Shown piece by piece: positions 48,232 to 57,291 of a DNA stretch of 64,000 bases (position 1 is its first letter; each line of letters begins with the position of its first letter). The position numbers and the translations under genes are program-made. The notes under the pieces are model-generated. The model saw only the letters and a program-made list of their open reading frames with translations. It ran no database searches and had not been told where the DNA came from. Source of the DNA: Teredinibacter purpureus (GTDB lineage Bacteria > Pseudomonadota > Gammaproteobacteria > Pseudomonadales > Cellvibrionaceae); NCBI RefSeq assembly GCF_014217335.1, contig NZ_CP060092.1:513501-577500 (forward strand). The letters are read 5' to 3'.

Positions 48232-49284
48232 ATGCTTATGCCTTCTTTCGCTGACAAACTCCTCACTTGGTTCGACCAATTCGGGCGCAAAAACCTCCCG
48301 TGGCAAACACCCATCCACCCCTATCGGGTATGGGTGTCTGAGATAATGCTGCAACAAACGCAAGTTGAAACCGTAATACCGTATTTCAACCGTTTTATGG
48401 AGCGCTTCCCCACTATCGAATTGCTCGCAGCAGCGCCACAAGACGACGTACTCCACCTATGGACGGGGCTCGGCTATTACGCTCGCGCACGCAACCTACA
48501 CAAATGCGCACAACGCGTGGTGGAAGAATTTAACGGGCAAATGCCAAAAGACGCCACAACACTAGAAACCCTATCGGGTATTGGCCGCTCCACAGCTGGC
48601 GCCATAGCGAGCATCGCCTATAAACAACCAACCGCCATACTCGATGGCAATGTAAAACGCGTACTAGCACGTCAGTATGCCGTAGAAGGCTGGCCAGGCA
48701 AGCCCGCCGTAATGAAAGTATTATGGCAGCACGCCGAAACGCACATGCCTACACAACGCTGTAGAGATTACACCCAAGCCATTATGGATTTAGGCGCAAC
48801 GCTGTGTGTTCGCAGCAAACCCTTGTGTACAAAGTGCCCTGTGAGCCAAAGCTGTGCGGCAGCACAACAAGGTAACCCGCAAGATTACCCCGGTAAAAAA
48901 CCCAAAAAAACGTTACCCGTTAAAACCGTACAAATGCTCCTATTACGCAATGCCGATGGCCACATACTGCTCGAACAGCGCCCGCCTACCGGCATATGGG
49001 GAGGCCTCTGGAGCCTGCCAGAGCTAGCGTTGGACAAACCCTTCCAAGATTATACAACCGAACATGTGGGCGACATTAACACGCACACCCAATGGGCTAA
49101 AATGCGGCATACCTTTAGCCATTACCACTTAGACATTCACCCCGTTATCGTAGAGGTAGGGCCGCTGCGCAGTAAAGTAATGGAGAACAATCGTCAGCTT
49201 TGGTATAACCTGCAAAAGCCCCAATCACTAGGCTTAGCGGCACCTGTAAAGAAATTGTTAGCCCAACTTGATTCACTGCTATAA
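48232..49284 (+). CDS. mutY: Adenine DNA glycosylase
   Basis: Removes adenine mispaired with 8-oxoguanine. The 350 residues show PWQTPIHPYRVWVSEIMLQQTQVETVIPYF, the helix-hairpin-helix LETLSGIGRSTAGAIASIAY, catalytic Asp in AILDGNVKRVLAR, the [4Fe-4S] loop CVRSKPLCTKCPVSQSC (C-X6-C-X2-C-X5-C) and a C-terminal Nudix-like domain (GHILLEQRPPTGIWGGLWSLPE). ATGs at 48232 and 48238 are both possible. yggX follows, the conserved mutY-yggX pair; its ribosome site lies 50 bases beyond the mutY stop. Confidence 0.97.
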   Translation: MLMPSFADKLLTWFDQFGRKNLPWQTPIHPYRVWVSEIMLQQTQVETVIPYFNRFMERFPTIELLAAAPQDDVLHLWTGLGYYARARNLHKCAQRVVEEFNGQMPKDATTLETLSGIGRSTAGAIASIAYKQPTAILDGNVKRVLARQYAVEGWPGKPAVMKVLWQHAETHMPTQRCRDYTQAIMDLGATLCVRSKPLCTKCPVSQSCAAAQQGNPQDYPGKKPKKTLPVKTVQMLLLRNADGHILLEQRPPTGIWGGLWSLPELALDKPFQDYTTEHVGDINTHTQWAKMRHTFSHYHLDIHPVIVEVGPLRSKVMENNRQLWYNLQKPQSLGLAAPVKKLLAQLDSLL

Positions 49285-49351
49285 CTGGTCAATCGTCATC
49301 CCAGAAGAAAACCTCGGCTTTATTGCCGGCCAGCACCCACAAGGAACCCCT

Positions 49352-49636
49352 ATGTCACGCACCGTATATTGTCGTAAGTACAAACAAACGTTAGAAGGCT
49401 TACAGGCCCCTCCCGTGCCCGGCCCCAAAGGCCTAGACTTATTCGAAAACGTGTCGCAAAAAGCCTGGGGAGAATGGCTCAGCCATCAAACAATGCTTAT
49501 CAACGAAAAACAATTAAGCCTCATGGACATGACCGCTCGCACCTATTTAGGCGAACAAATGACCAAGTTTTTAAGCGGCGATGAATACGACGCAGCCGAC
49601 GGCTACGTGGCGCCAGAGTCGTCCCTAAATAAGTAA
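49352..49636 (+). CDS. yggX: Fe(2+)-trafficking / oxidative damage protection protein
   Basis: A 94-residue YggX protein: MSRTVYCRKYKQTLEGL with the conserved Cys7, GPKGLDLFENVSQKAWGEWLSHQTMLINEKQLSL. YggX protects Fe-S clusters from oxidative damage, fitting its place after the Fe-S glycosylase MutY. AAGGA lies 6 bases before the ATG at 49352; a longer frame starting inside mutY is rejected. Confidence 0.96.
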   Translation: MSRTVYCRKYKQTLEGLQAPPVPGPKGLDLFENVSQKAWGEWLSHQTMLINEKQLSLMDMTARTYLGEQMTKFLSGDEYDAADGYVAPESSLNK

Positions 49637-49733
49637 CCAATAATTTCCTTCAAAACCTTGACTCAAGCCCCGCAGACAGGTTTAATACGCGGCCTTCGCA
49701 GCAGAGCTTTCTAGGTTCTAAAGCGCAAGATTT

Positions 49734-49809
49734 GCCCGGATAGCTCAGTCGGTAGAGCAGGGGATTGAAAATCCCCGTGTCGGTGGTTCGATTCCGCCTC
49801 CGGGCACCA
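49734..49809 (+). tRNA. tRNA-Phe (anticodon GAA)
   Basis: 76-nt cloverleaf. Acceptor stem GCCCGGA/TCCGGGC with encoded ACCA; D-arm TAGCTCAGTCGGTAGAGCA; anticodon stem GGGGA/TCCCC with GAA at 49767-49769; T-arm CGGTGGTTCGATTCCGCC. A terminator follows at once. Confidence 0.98.
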
Positions 49810-49813
49810 CATT

Positions 49814-49848
49814 AAAAAACCCAGCAATGTTAAGTTGCTGGGTTTTTT
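49814..49848 (+). terminator. Rho-independent terminator of tRNA-Phe
   Basis: AAAAAACCCAGCAA (49814-49827), loop TGTTAAG, TTGCTGGGTTTTTT (49835-49848): perfect 14-bp repeat, 5 bases beyond the tRNA CCA end. Confidence 0.95.
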
Positions 49849-50892
49849 AATGTCTGAGTTTTCGTATTTGCTCACTTGATTAAGAATCATACTTTCGGCC
49901 ACCTTGCGCATAAATTGTCAATCGCAGCCATTTTCATTGGCAAGGGTGCGCGGCACCGTAGGCTTGTCCTTGCCAATGAAAATGGCTGCGATTGATTTAT
50001 ATCAGCGCGAAGGGATTGAAGACATGACAGGCCGCAAACGGCCAGAAGAGGACATTGGGTGTCAACTTTTTTTGGGGAACTTGGTCATCTAATGCCTGCA
50101 TTTTCGGCTGGTTTGGAATGTAGCGAAAAAGCAATCCGACAATATGTGTTTGTTAGCTGAAATAGCCTGACAAGCAGTCAACTGCATCACTCCCCTGAGA
50201 CCCTTTTCTAAATCTCTTTTGCTCTTCAAAATCCATGCTAGGCAATAAGTGGATCAACCGGCTGCCAATGAATCAATAATACCCCCAATCTGCTAGCTGT
50301 ACCCATAGCGAGTTCTTTGAGTCAATCTGGGAAACACTTTTGAGCTTTAATGGAAAATTGAGAGTGGTTATTTCAGCCTCTCGCGAGGGGTTTACATTTA
50401 GCACGCGGCCAACTGTAATTCGCCCTTACTTGGTGCGGTAACGCACACCAACAACATAATCGCCCCAAGTTGATGCGTTTCTTACATGCAGGCCCTATGA
50501 GCGAGACCGCACACCACCGGCAATGACGGCACACAACACGCTTATTTAAGGGCACCTTCGTAAGCCTGCGACGCTTAATCATGATCAAAACGCCGATTAG
50601 AAAACTAAGGGACAATGCGCGTGCGCAAAGAGCGGTCATTTTCAGCGTCCCTAGACCTATTCTGGTGCGCATGACAAAATAGTTACTCAGATGACAGATT
50701 GTGGTTCAATTATTGCGAGATATCTCTAGCTAGTGCCCGTACAGCGCGTATTTAGCACAAGTGTCAGCACCCTATTTGGATAAAGATTTTTATACGTCAA
50801 TCAACTCGCTGATACAGGCTGGGAGTATCGCCACCTACCGAGAGTAGGTACGTTGGCCCCATAACAAACATTTATTGTATTTGGAAAAAAAT
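49849..50892. other. Gene-poor kilobase between tRNA-Phe and glnN
   Basis: Roughly 1 kb with no supportable gene. It contains a perfect 28-bp inverted repeat at 49918-49995 (separate entry). A short minus-strand frame at 50426-50491 reads GLHVRNASTWGDYVVGVRYR and ends TK, protein-like but start-less and bounded by stops, possibly a gene end left over. A 99-residue minus-strand frame at 50373-50672 is Cys/Arg-rich and unconvincing. The glnN promoter must lie at the right end; I see no clear sigma-54 or NtrC sites. Confidence 0.45.
49918..49995. repeat. Perfect 28-bp inverted repeat with 22-base spacer
   Basis: Arms 49918-49945 and 49968-49995 are exact reverse complements; each arm contains CAATCGCAGCCATTTTCATT. 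It starts about 70 bases beyond the tRNA-Phe terminator, in non-coding DNA, and has no T-run. The size is larger than needed for a terminator and would suit a small mobile-element remnant, recombination site or structured RNA. Confidence 0.9.
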
Positions 50893-53067
50893 ATGAGCGG
50901 AAATGAATCTCGGCTTCAAGCCATACACGCCATCAATAATTCAGTCGCGGCTGAGGTAGGCATGCCAGAATCTTTACAGTCCATCTGGGCATGCGACGTT
51001 TTTAATCTTGCTTCAATGGAAGAAAAGCTTTCAAAAAGCGCCTTTAAAGCAATGAAAAAAACCGTGCAAACCGGTGCACCTCTGGACGCAGCAACCGCTG
51101 ATGTCGTTGCTATGGCAATGAAAGACTGGGCGATTGAAAAAGGCGTTAAATTCTTTTCTCATATATTTTATCCCATGACGAATGCCACTGCTGAGAAGCA
51201 CGATGGCTTTATCGTGACCAATTTCGACGGTAATGCCATTAACGAATTTTCTGGCAAACTACTGATTAAAGGTGAGCCGGATGGCTCCTCTTTCCCGAAC
51301 GGCAGTTTACGTATGACCAATGCCGCACGTGGTTATACCGCATGGGACCCGTCAAGCCCCGCCTACATTATGCATACCGCCAATGGCGCCACCTTAATGA
51401 TCCCCAGCGTATTTATGTCTTGGACAGGTGAAGCGCTAGATAAAAAAATTCCGCTGCTACGCTCTAACGCTGCCATGAACAAAGCGGCTCAAAAAGTATT
51501 AACGTTAATGGGCGAAAAAAATATTGCCACGTTAAATTCTAGCTGCGGTGCCGAGCAGGAATATTTTTTGGTAGATGAAAATTTTGCCAATGCGCGGCCT
51601 GATTTAATCCTCGCTGGACGTACATTGTTTGGTGCGCCTTCTGCAAAAGGTCAGCAATTCGACGATCATTACTTTGGTGCAATCCCTGCGCGCGTGCAGG
51701 TTTTCATGCAAGATTTTGAAGACCAACTCTATCGTCTAGGCATACCCGCCAAGACGCATCACAACGAAGTAGCACCCGGCCAATTCGAAATTGCCCCTTA
51801 TTACGAAGCCGCCAACGTTGCGGCGGATCACCAACAATTATTAATGACGGTTATGAAAATGACCGCCAAAAAACACGGCTTTGTAGCCTTATTACACGAA
51901 AAGCCATTTGCAGGCCTTAACGGTTCTGGTAAGCATGTCAATTGGTCGGTGGGGAATGCTACCCAAGGTAACCTGCTCGACCCCGGCAATACTCCAGAAG
52001 AAAATCTCAATTTCTTATTGTTCTGTGGCGCCGTTATTCGCGGCGTACATTTGTACGGCCCCTTGTTACGAGCCGTAATTGCCTCTGCAGCCAACGACCA
52101 TCGTCTAGGCGCTAACGAAGCACCACCAGCGATACTCTCGGTGTATCTCGGCGACCAGCTCGAAAAAGTTTTTCTGGATATTAAAGAAGGCAATCTCAAA
52201 CCGACCGTCAGCGGCGGCGATATGGATTTAGGCCTTTCACAAATTCTAAGCTTTCAGCGCGACCCCGGTGATCGAAACCGCACATCACCTTTTGCGTTTA
52301 CCGGTAACCGTTTTGAATTCCGCGCTGTAGGCTCTTCTCAGTCCGTCTCTGGCCCCTTGGTTGCAATGAATACCATGCTCGCCGATTCATTAGAATGGAT
52401 TGCGGCCAAACTTGAATCCTCAATATCCGGCGGCATGGATCAAACTGCGGCCGTCATTCATGTATTGAAAGCCTTAATGGACGAGCACGGCAATGTTATC
52501 TTTGGTGGCGATGGTTACTCATCTGAATGGCACGAAAAGGCCGTTAACGAGCGCGGCTTAAAAAATATTCCCACCACCGCCGACGCCCTACCGGCATTTT
52601 TAGACCCTTCAGTTGTGGAACTATTCTCGAACACCGGCGTACTGACACCAGTAGAACTAAAAAGCCGATACGAAGTGTATTCCGAGCAATACATCCTCTC
52701 AATAGAGGTAGAAGCCAAGCTAGTGGTCGATATGGCAACAACCTCCATCTACCCTGCTGCCGTCAGCTACTTATCGGTGATTACGGAATCGCTTAACGCA
52801 TCTGCGTCATTGGGGCTGGGTTTAGATGCTAGCGTGGCAACAAAACTTGCAGACAATATCAACGGCATGATGGCTAGCGTTGAAAAACTCTCTGCCGCAA
52901 TAGCGGTTCACGATTTTGACTCTGAAAAATCACACATGGAGTATTCCGCAAAAACAATTCGTCCATTAATGGATGAAACCCGCGCGTTTGCCGATACTCT
53001 AGAAACATTGGTTGCCGACAAATTTTGGCCACTGCCTAAATATTCAGAAATGCTATTTATTAAGTAG
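50893..53067 (+). CDS. glnN: Glutamine synthetase type III
   Basis: ATP-dependent amidation of glutamate to glutamine. At 724 residues it is the large GSIII form, as known from Bacteroides and cyanobacteria, not the usual GlnA. Landmarks: FFSHIFYPMTNATAEKHDGF, FDGNAINEFSGKLLIKGEPDGSSFP, SSCGAEQEYFLVDE, HHNEVAPGQFEIAPYYE (catalytic/metal residues), LNGSGKHVNWSVG and NRTSPFAFTGNRFEFRAVGSSQS. ATG 50893 has GGA 8-10 bases upstream; TTG 50875 is in frame. It stands alone with its own terminator; probably serves under nitrogen limitation, by inference. Confidence 0.95.
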   Translation: MSGNESRLQAIHAINNSVAAEVGMPESLQSIWACDVFNLASMEEKLSKSAFKAMKKTVQTGAPLDAATADVVAMAMKDWAIEKGVKFFSHIFYPMTNATAEKHDGFIVTNFDGNAINEFSGKLLIKGEPDGSSFPNGSLRMTNAARGYTAWDPSSPAYIMHTANGATLMIPSVFMSWTGEALDKKIPLLRSNAAMNKAAQKVLTLMGEKNIATLNSSCGAEQEYFLVDENFANARPDLILAGRTLFGAPSAKGQQFDDHYFGAIPARVQVFMQDFEDQLYRLGIPAKTHHNEVAPGQFEIAPYYEAANVAADHQQLLMTVMKMTAKKHGFVALLHEKPFAGLNGSGKHVNWSVGNATQGNLLDPGNTPEENLNFLLFCGAVIRGVHLYGPLLRAVIASAANDHRLGANEAPPAILSVYLGDQLEKVFLDIKEGNLKPTVSGGDMDLGLSQILSFQRDPGDRNRTSPFAFTGNRFEFRAVGSSQSVSGPLVAMNTMLADSLEWIAAKLESSISGGMDQTAAVIHVLKALMDEHGNVIFGGDGYSSEWHEKAVNERGLKNIPTTADALPAFLDPSVVELFSNTGVLTPVELKSRYEVYSEQYILSIEVEAKLVVDMATTSIYPAAVSYLSVITESLNASASLGLGLDASVATKLADNINGMMASVEKLSAAIAVHDFDSEKSHMEYSAKTIRPLMDETRAFADTLETLVADKFWPLPKYSEMLFIK

Positions 53068-53095
53068 CCGTTAAAGTAAGCATCATCCAGAGTTG

Positions 53096-53120
53096 GGCCG
53101 CAGAAATGCGGCCTTTTTTT
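53096..53120 (+). terminator. Rho-independent terminator of glnN
   Basis: GGCCGCA (53096-53102), tetraloop GAAA, TGCGGCC (53107-53113), then seven T. About 28 bases after the glnN stop. The following 220 bases hold nothing I recognise. Confidence 0.95.
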
Positions 53121-53343
53121 GTTTTCTCTTTTCTGAAACAATGTTTTTTAGAGAATACATACCGAGCAGTTAAGGCAACTAAAATTGCCTTCGGCATTGA
53201 TGTGGGAACACAAACTACCCTAAAAAACTTACCCTAAACAATGCCCTAACACCTTCTGATCAAATTCGAAAAATATTAGGTCTCTCTGTGAAAAAGTAAG
53301 CCTGTGAGGCCACGTCTCACTATTTCCCTCTGATTCCCCCCAC

Positions 53344-53371
53344 AAAAAAGCCCCGCTATGAGCGGGGCTTT
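53344..53371 (-). terminator. Rho-independent terminator of the xylanase gene
   Basis: On the minus strand AGCCCCGCT-type stem: GCCCCGCT (53368-53361 complement) and AGCGGGGC around a 3-base loop, followed by TTTTTT (complement of 53344-53349). It is about 50-75 bases beyond the xylanase stop. Confidence 0.9.
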
Positions 53372-53420
53372 AGGGTAAGACTACATAAAATTAAGTTCTC
53401 ATACAGTCTTCATGAACGGT

Positions 53421-54956
53421 TTATCGACCTAGATAATCCATTAACCAATCCATTGCTGGACGCTGCTGGCCATTGCTTTGAATTAAGCCTGTGCCATCAC
53501 GCCATGTAGAGCCAACAACATAGCCCCACAAGGTAATGCCAACAACATCTGGGTGGTTGTAGAATACAGGGAACTGTTCTTGCATAACCTGTAGCTGTTG
53601 CTGATCACCGGTTTCTTCAATGTCGTATTCAGAGATATACATTGGCAGACCAAGCGCCGCAATTTGGTTAAGGTTGTTTTCCAATTCAGAAAGTGACATT
53701 CCCGCTAAACCGTGTGCTTGCATACCAATGGCATCCACAACACCCGCATTAACAGCCGGCTGTGCCATTTGAATAAACTCACTGGTGTTCCAGCGCAGTA
53801 CGTTGTAGTCATTCAATATCAAAATGGAGTTTGGGCAATACTGTCGAGCAAGCTGGAACGATTTAATGATCCAATCATTACCAAAGGCGTCACGAGCAAA
53901 ATCTGCTGGTGCATGTCCTGGTGTTGATTCGTTAACCACGTCAATCATTTCAGTGTCAGGGTAACGCTCACAGTAGTCACGAATCCATTCTTCAATTTCT
54001 TCGGCTTTTTCAGTGTTGCTTAAGTTGTTGATCCAACTTGGGAATTGACTACCCCACACCAAGGTGTGCTGCTTGAACGGAATATTGTTCTGCTTGGCGT
54101 AGTTGTAGGCTGCATCGAGACCACTCCAATTGTAGTTATCTCGTGAGCTTTCCACCGAGCCCCACTTACCCTCATTTTCTGGCGTAATTTGATCCCAGTA
54201 TTGCGTAAAGTCTGAACGTACGCTGCCGCTGGTTGTAATATTACCAACAAAAAATGCTGGAAAACTTGGGTTGCCGTTAGGCGTTGAACTGCTAGAGCTG
54301 GAGCTGCTTGAACTAGAGCTGCTGGAGCTTGAAGAGCTGCTAGATGAACTAGAGCTACTAGACGAACTGCTTGAACTAGAGGATGAAGAGCTTGAGCTCG
54401 TACAACTACTAATTACGCCGCCACTGCCGCCTTGGCCTTCACAAGTGGTTCGACCGATACAGCTCTGATTATTTTCATAGCCCCAACCGGAATCTTGATT
54501 AGTGCACAATGGACGTGGGTCGTCTTGATACCATTTGCATTGCTCTTCGCATACTTCGCCACCCGTAGAGCTAGATGAAGAGCTGCTGCTTGAGGAGCTG
54601 GATGAACTGCTGCTTGAAGAGCTAGATGAACTGCTGCTTGAAGAGCTACTAGAAGAGCTACTAGAAGAACTACTAACGGAAGAACTAGACGAGCTACTGG
54701 ATGAAGTGCCGCCGCAATCGCCTACGGGACCACCATCGCCATCTTGCTGACCATTACAGGTATCAAGGCCGATACAGCTCGCACTATTTTCCCAGCCCCA
54801 GCCAGAAGTTTGATCTTGACACATTGCCCATGTAGCGCCATACCAATTACATTCACAAGCGCTTTGCGCTTGTACCTGTGACGATAAGAAAAAAGGCGAT
54901 ACAAACATCATGGCTACTGCCAGACGTATATATTGAGTAAATGGGATATTATTCAT
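53421..54956 (-). CDS. Secreted GH10 endo-beta-1,4-xylanase with two CBM10 modules and poly-Ser linkers
   Basis: A 511-residue secreted enzyme cutting xylan. Order: signal peptide (to about 30, SSQVQA), CBM10 cellulose-binding module (33-81, CECNWYGATWAMC and SGWGWENSASCIG), poly-Ser linker of about 45 residues, a second CBM10 (CKWYQDDPRPLC, SGWGYENNQSCIG), a second poly-Ser linker of nearly 40, then the GH10 domain (about 230-511). The acid/base Glu is in EMIDVVNES and the nucleophile in LPMYISEYDIEE; HTLVWGSQFPSWI and ITLWGYVVGSTWRDG also match. CBM10 plus poly-Ser is characteristic of Cellvibrio/Saccharophagus/Teredinibacter enzymes. Transcribed alone. Confidence 0.95.
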   Translation of the reverse strand: MNNIPFTQYIRLAVAMMFVSPFFLSSQVQAQSACECNWYGATWAMCQDQTSGWGWENSASCIGLDTCNGQQDGDGGPVGDCGGTSSSSSSSSSVSSSSSSSSSSSSSSSSSSSSSSSSSSSSSSSSSSSSTGGEVCEEQCKWYQDDPRPLCTNQDSGWGYENNQSCIGRTTCEGQGGSGGVISSCTSSSSSSSSSSSSSSSSSSSSSSSSSSSSSSSSSSSSSSTPNGNPSFPAFFVGNITTSGSVRSDFTQYWDQITPENEGKWGSVESSRDNYNWSGLDAAYNYAKQNNIPFKQHTLVWGSQFPSWINNLSNTEKAEEIEEWIRDYCERYPDTEMIDVVNESTPGHAPADFARDAFGNDWIIKSFQLARQYCPNSILILNDYNVLRWNTSEFIQMAQPAVNAGVVDAIGMQAHGLAGMSLSELENNLNQIAALGLPMYISEYDIEETGDQQQLQVMQEQFPVFYNHPDVVGITLWGYVVGSTWRDGTGLIQSNGQQRPAMDWLMDYLGR

Positions 54957-55745
54957 TATTAGTACCCAGTGTTTAAAAAATTATTAGTGAAATGAAAATT
55001 TAATTACAACTAAAGAATTAATCGTATAAGGGTTCGAAAAATTCGTGTCCAGAGTATACGTCAGTCCAGTTATTGTCCAAACAAACATAAGGGATTTGAT
55101 AATCTATTATCGCTCATTCAATTTTATTTGACGTGCGCCTCACTATTTTTTGCGCTTTTACAATTTCATAACAGCAACGATTTACGCTATTTTTACGGCG
55201 TATTCAACGCTTATTCGGATATTCTATTCCCCTAAGAAATTAGCCTTCAACTATAAATTTCACAAGACTCTATAGTTAGATTAAACCTAGAAAATGCTAG
55301 ATTATATTTTCATGTTTTTTGTTTTTTTCATTTCAAAAAATTCACAACGTTCACGATTTGTTTTTCCGTCTCTATATTCTTTTACTCTCGATACAACACA
55401 GCCATGCTTTCATGTTGGATTTGGTGCCAAAAAAGCGCTTCGGTCACACCCCAATACCTCTGTCAGGTAAAAACACATTGCATCGAATATCACTCTCTTC
55501 ATGTCGACTACATTTATATTTTATTGTTTTTTATTAGCCGTTATATTTTTTGTATGGCTAGCTCGGCTATAGAAGAAGCCACTTATCGGAGAGCGGTTAC
55601 GGCATTATAAAATGCCGTATAGCCTTATTCGAATACTTATATCCACTTTTTACATGGCGACATCAGGCAACGTGTAACTTGCGACAAGTGGTATTTAAGT
55701 GTCGGTTACACAAACCCTCTCGTCGACTCGATATTAGCGCTCACG
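54957..55745. other. AT-rich non-coding region upstream of the xylanase gene
   Basis: About 790 bases between the xylanase (minus) start and the thioredoxin-like gene (minus) stop. Noticeably AT-rich, with T-runs near 55314-55330. Two overlapping frames of about 70 codons near 55319-55610 have no good ribosome site and unusual composition; I do not call them. It should contain the xylanase promoter and the terminator of the next cluster, neither of which I can point to. Confidence 0.45.
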
Positions 55746-56651
55746 TTACTGAATAGGTATTGTATTAAAATCACGGTAGCGCGCCACTTCCTTTCCATCT
55801 CGAATCACAACAAATGTTGGCAACGCTGTTATTTGATAGCGAAAAAATAGCGCATTACTTTTATCAATCACTAAAGGGTGCTTGACGTTAAATTTATGTC
55901 GGTATTGCGCTAAGGCTTCATCATCTGTCCATAGCCGTGATAAAACGCTGTGTAGCGTTAACGTTTTAGGTAACCTGGTGTAAGCGTCGTTAATATCTAA
56001 TTGATTTTGAATACACGCTTGTGATGTTTGAGGACGGGATTTTTCCAAGTACCAATGACACCACGCGGCACTAAAATACAAAATATGAGTGGCCGTTGTA
56101 GCAAAATCTATATCGATATCGCCTTCCGTTTCGTTAAAGCGTTCACTGCTCAAGAATTCTAGTGGCGTATTACTGGCAAGAAGCGCGAGCTTTCTGTCCA
56201 CATCACTATTCGCACTATGGCCTGCATGCACTACGTTTAGCTCCTTATCCAGTAATAGGTGGTAAGGCGTTCCCTGAAAACGGAAATGCTTGGCTAGCGC
56301 CCCTTTGCTATCGATTGCTTGGGGCATCGTTAAACCATATGTTTTTATGGCGCTCTGTACTGTGTCTACCGTGTCTTCTAGGCCAACATTCACCGATATA
56401 AATTCAATATCGCTACCGTACTGTTCAAAAGAATGTTGGAAATGAGGCATTTCTTTCAAACAGGTTTGGCACCACGAGGCCCAAAATTTTATGTAGAGTG
56501 GCTTCTTACCACGATAATGTTCCAGTGGTACATGCTCCCGTTCAATAAAGGGAATCTCTATGATTAGTGTGCGCTCACTAATGGCTGCAGCGTTTAAAAC
56601 ACTGGCAGCAAGCAGTATGAGGCTTACCGCTAACACGCACAGTACCTTCAT
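55746..56651 (-). CDS. Thioredoxin-like protein with two thioredoxin-fold halves
   Basis: A 301-residue exported protein: Sec signal (VLAVSLILLAASVLNAAA), then a TlpA/ResA-like domain with FWASWCQTCLKEMPHF (CxxC, residues about 57-66) and the cis-Pro segment FRFQGTPYHLLL. The second half repeats the fold (HILYFSAAWCHWYLEKS...YQITALPTFVVIRDG), with ALPTF as cis-Pro loop but WCHWYLE in place of CxxC, so only the first half can act as a redox thiol pair. Its start overlaps the stop of the cytochrome b561 gene by 4 bases, suggesting a periplasmic redox unit fed by the membrane cytochrome. Confidence 0.85.
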   Translation of the reverse strand: MKVLCVLAVSLILLAASVLNAAAISERTLIIEIPFIEREHVPLEHYRGKKPLYIKFWASWCQTCLKEMPHFQHSFEQYGSDIEFISVNVGLEDTVDTVQSAIKTYGLTMPQAIDSKGALAKHFRFQGTPYHLLLDKELNVVHAGHSANSDVDRKLALLASNTPLEFLSSERFNETEGDIDIDFATTATHILYFSAAWCHWYLEKSRPQTSQACIQNQLDINDAYTRLPKTLTLHSVLSRLWTDDEALAQYRHKFNVKHPLVIDKSNALFFRYQITALPTFVVIRDGKEVARYRDFNTIPIQ

Positions 56652-57208
56652 GATGCGTTCCTTTTTGTGCCCCTTAACAGGCGTTTTAGAACATCATCTT
56701 TATCGATAAAATGGTGTTTTAATGCGGCCAGAATATGCCCGGCTAACACCGCGATTAACACATAACCCAAGACGCTATGCGCCCATTGGCCCATGTCGGA
56801 CAGCATTGCGTTCCTTATCACCACCTCACCGGTTTCTGCTGAGTATTCATTCGAAGGAAAGATGGGTATCGAAAATAGCCGAAAACCATGACCGCTTGCC
56901 GCCGAATAAAGCATGCCGGTAATCGGGATTAAGCAGCACAGTAATAAAATGAGCGCCTGAGCCCATTCAATTAACAATGCTTCTATTTTCGAGCGCGCCG
57001 GTTGTCGAGGCCTAGGGTAAATGAATCGAAAACATAAGCGTGCAATGATGAGCAAACTCGCAATTAAACCAAACGATTTATGTACGTTGTACATTCCCCA
57101 TGCTTCCCACCTCACCATGTAAACGCCTAGTGCTAGCAGGCCCAATATTAAGACAGCATTAGCCCAATGCAAAATGCGCGTTGCAGGATGCCAATCAGCT
57201 ATTTTCAT
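56648..57208 (-). CDS. Cytochrome b561-family membrane protein
   Basis: A 186-residue, four-helix di-haem cytochrome b561: WHPATRILHWANAVLILGLLALGVYMV (first His ligand), NVHKSFGLIASLLIIARLCFRF, and GQWAHSVLGYVLIAVLAGHILAALKHHFIDKDDVLKRLL near the end, giving the expected His pairs. It moves electrons across or within the inner membrane, often as superoxide or thiol-quinone oxidoreductase. Overlap with the thioredoxin-like gene (4 bases) supports joint function. A LytTR regulator gene lies just upstream. Confidence 0.93.
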   Translation of the reverse strand: MKIADWHPATRILHWANAVLILGLLALGVYMVRWEAWGMYNVHKSFGLIASLLIIARLCFRFIYPRPRQPARSKIEALLIEWAQALILLLCCLIPITGMLYSAASGHGFRLFSIPIFPSNEYSAETGEVVIRNAMLSDMGQWAHSVLGYVLIAVLAGHILAALKHHFIDKDDVLKRLLRGTKRNAS

Positions 57209-57291
57209 GCGGTAATTCCTCAGTAATGAATAGGCTCACTACCGTACCGAGGCACACCCGTATGAACTACTGAGATAGGCTGGTTAGGCTA

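Noticed and set aside
49904..50092. 62-codon frame across the 28-bp inverted repeat
   Set aside because: It is formed largely by the repeat itself; no domain recognised.
50373..50672. 99-codon Arg/Cys-rich minus-strand frame
   Set aside because: No ribosome site, odd composition, and no recognisable domain; likely chance frame in decayed DNA.
49734..50892. Integration site of a genomic island at the tRNA-Phe 3' end
   Set aside because: I found no direct repeat of the tRNA 3' end downstream and no integrase gene.
55319..55610. Two overlapping frames of about 70 codons upstream of the xylanase
   Set aside because: AT-rich DNA, no ribosome site, improbable amino-acid composition.
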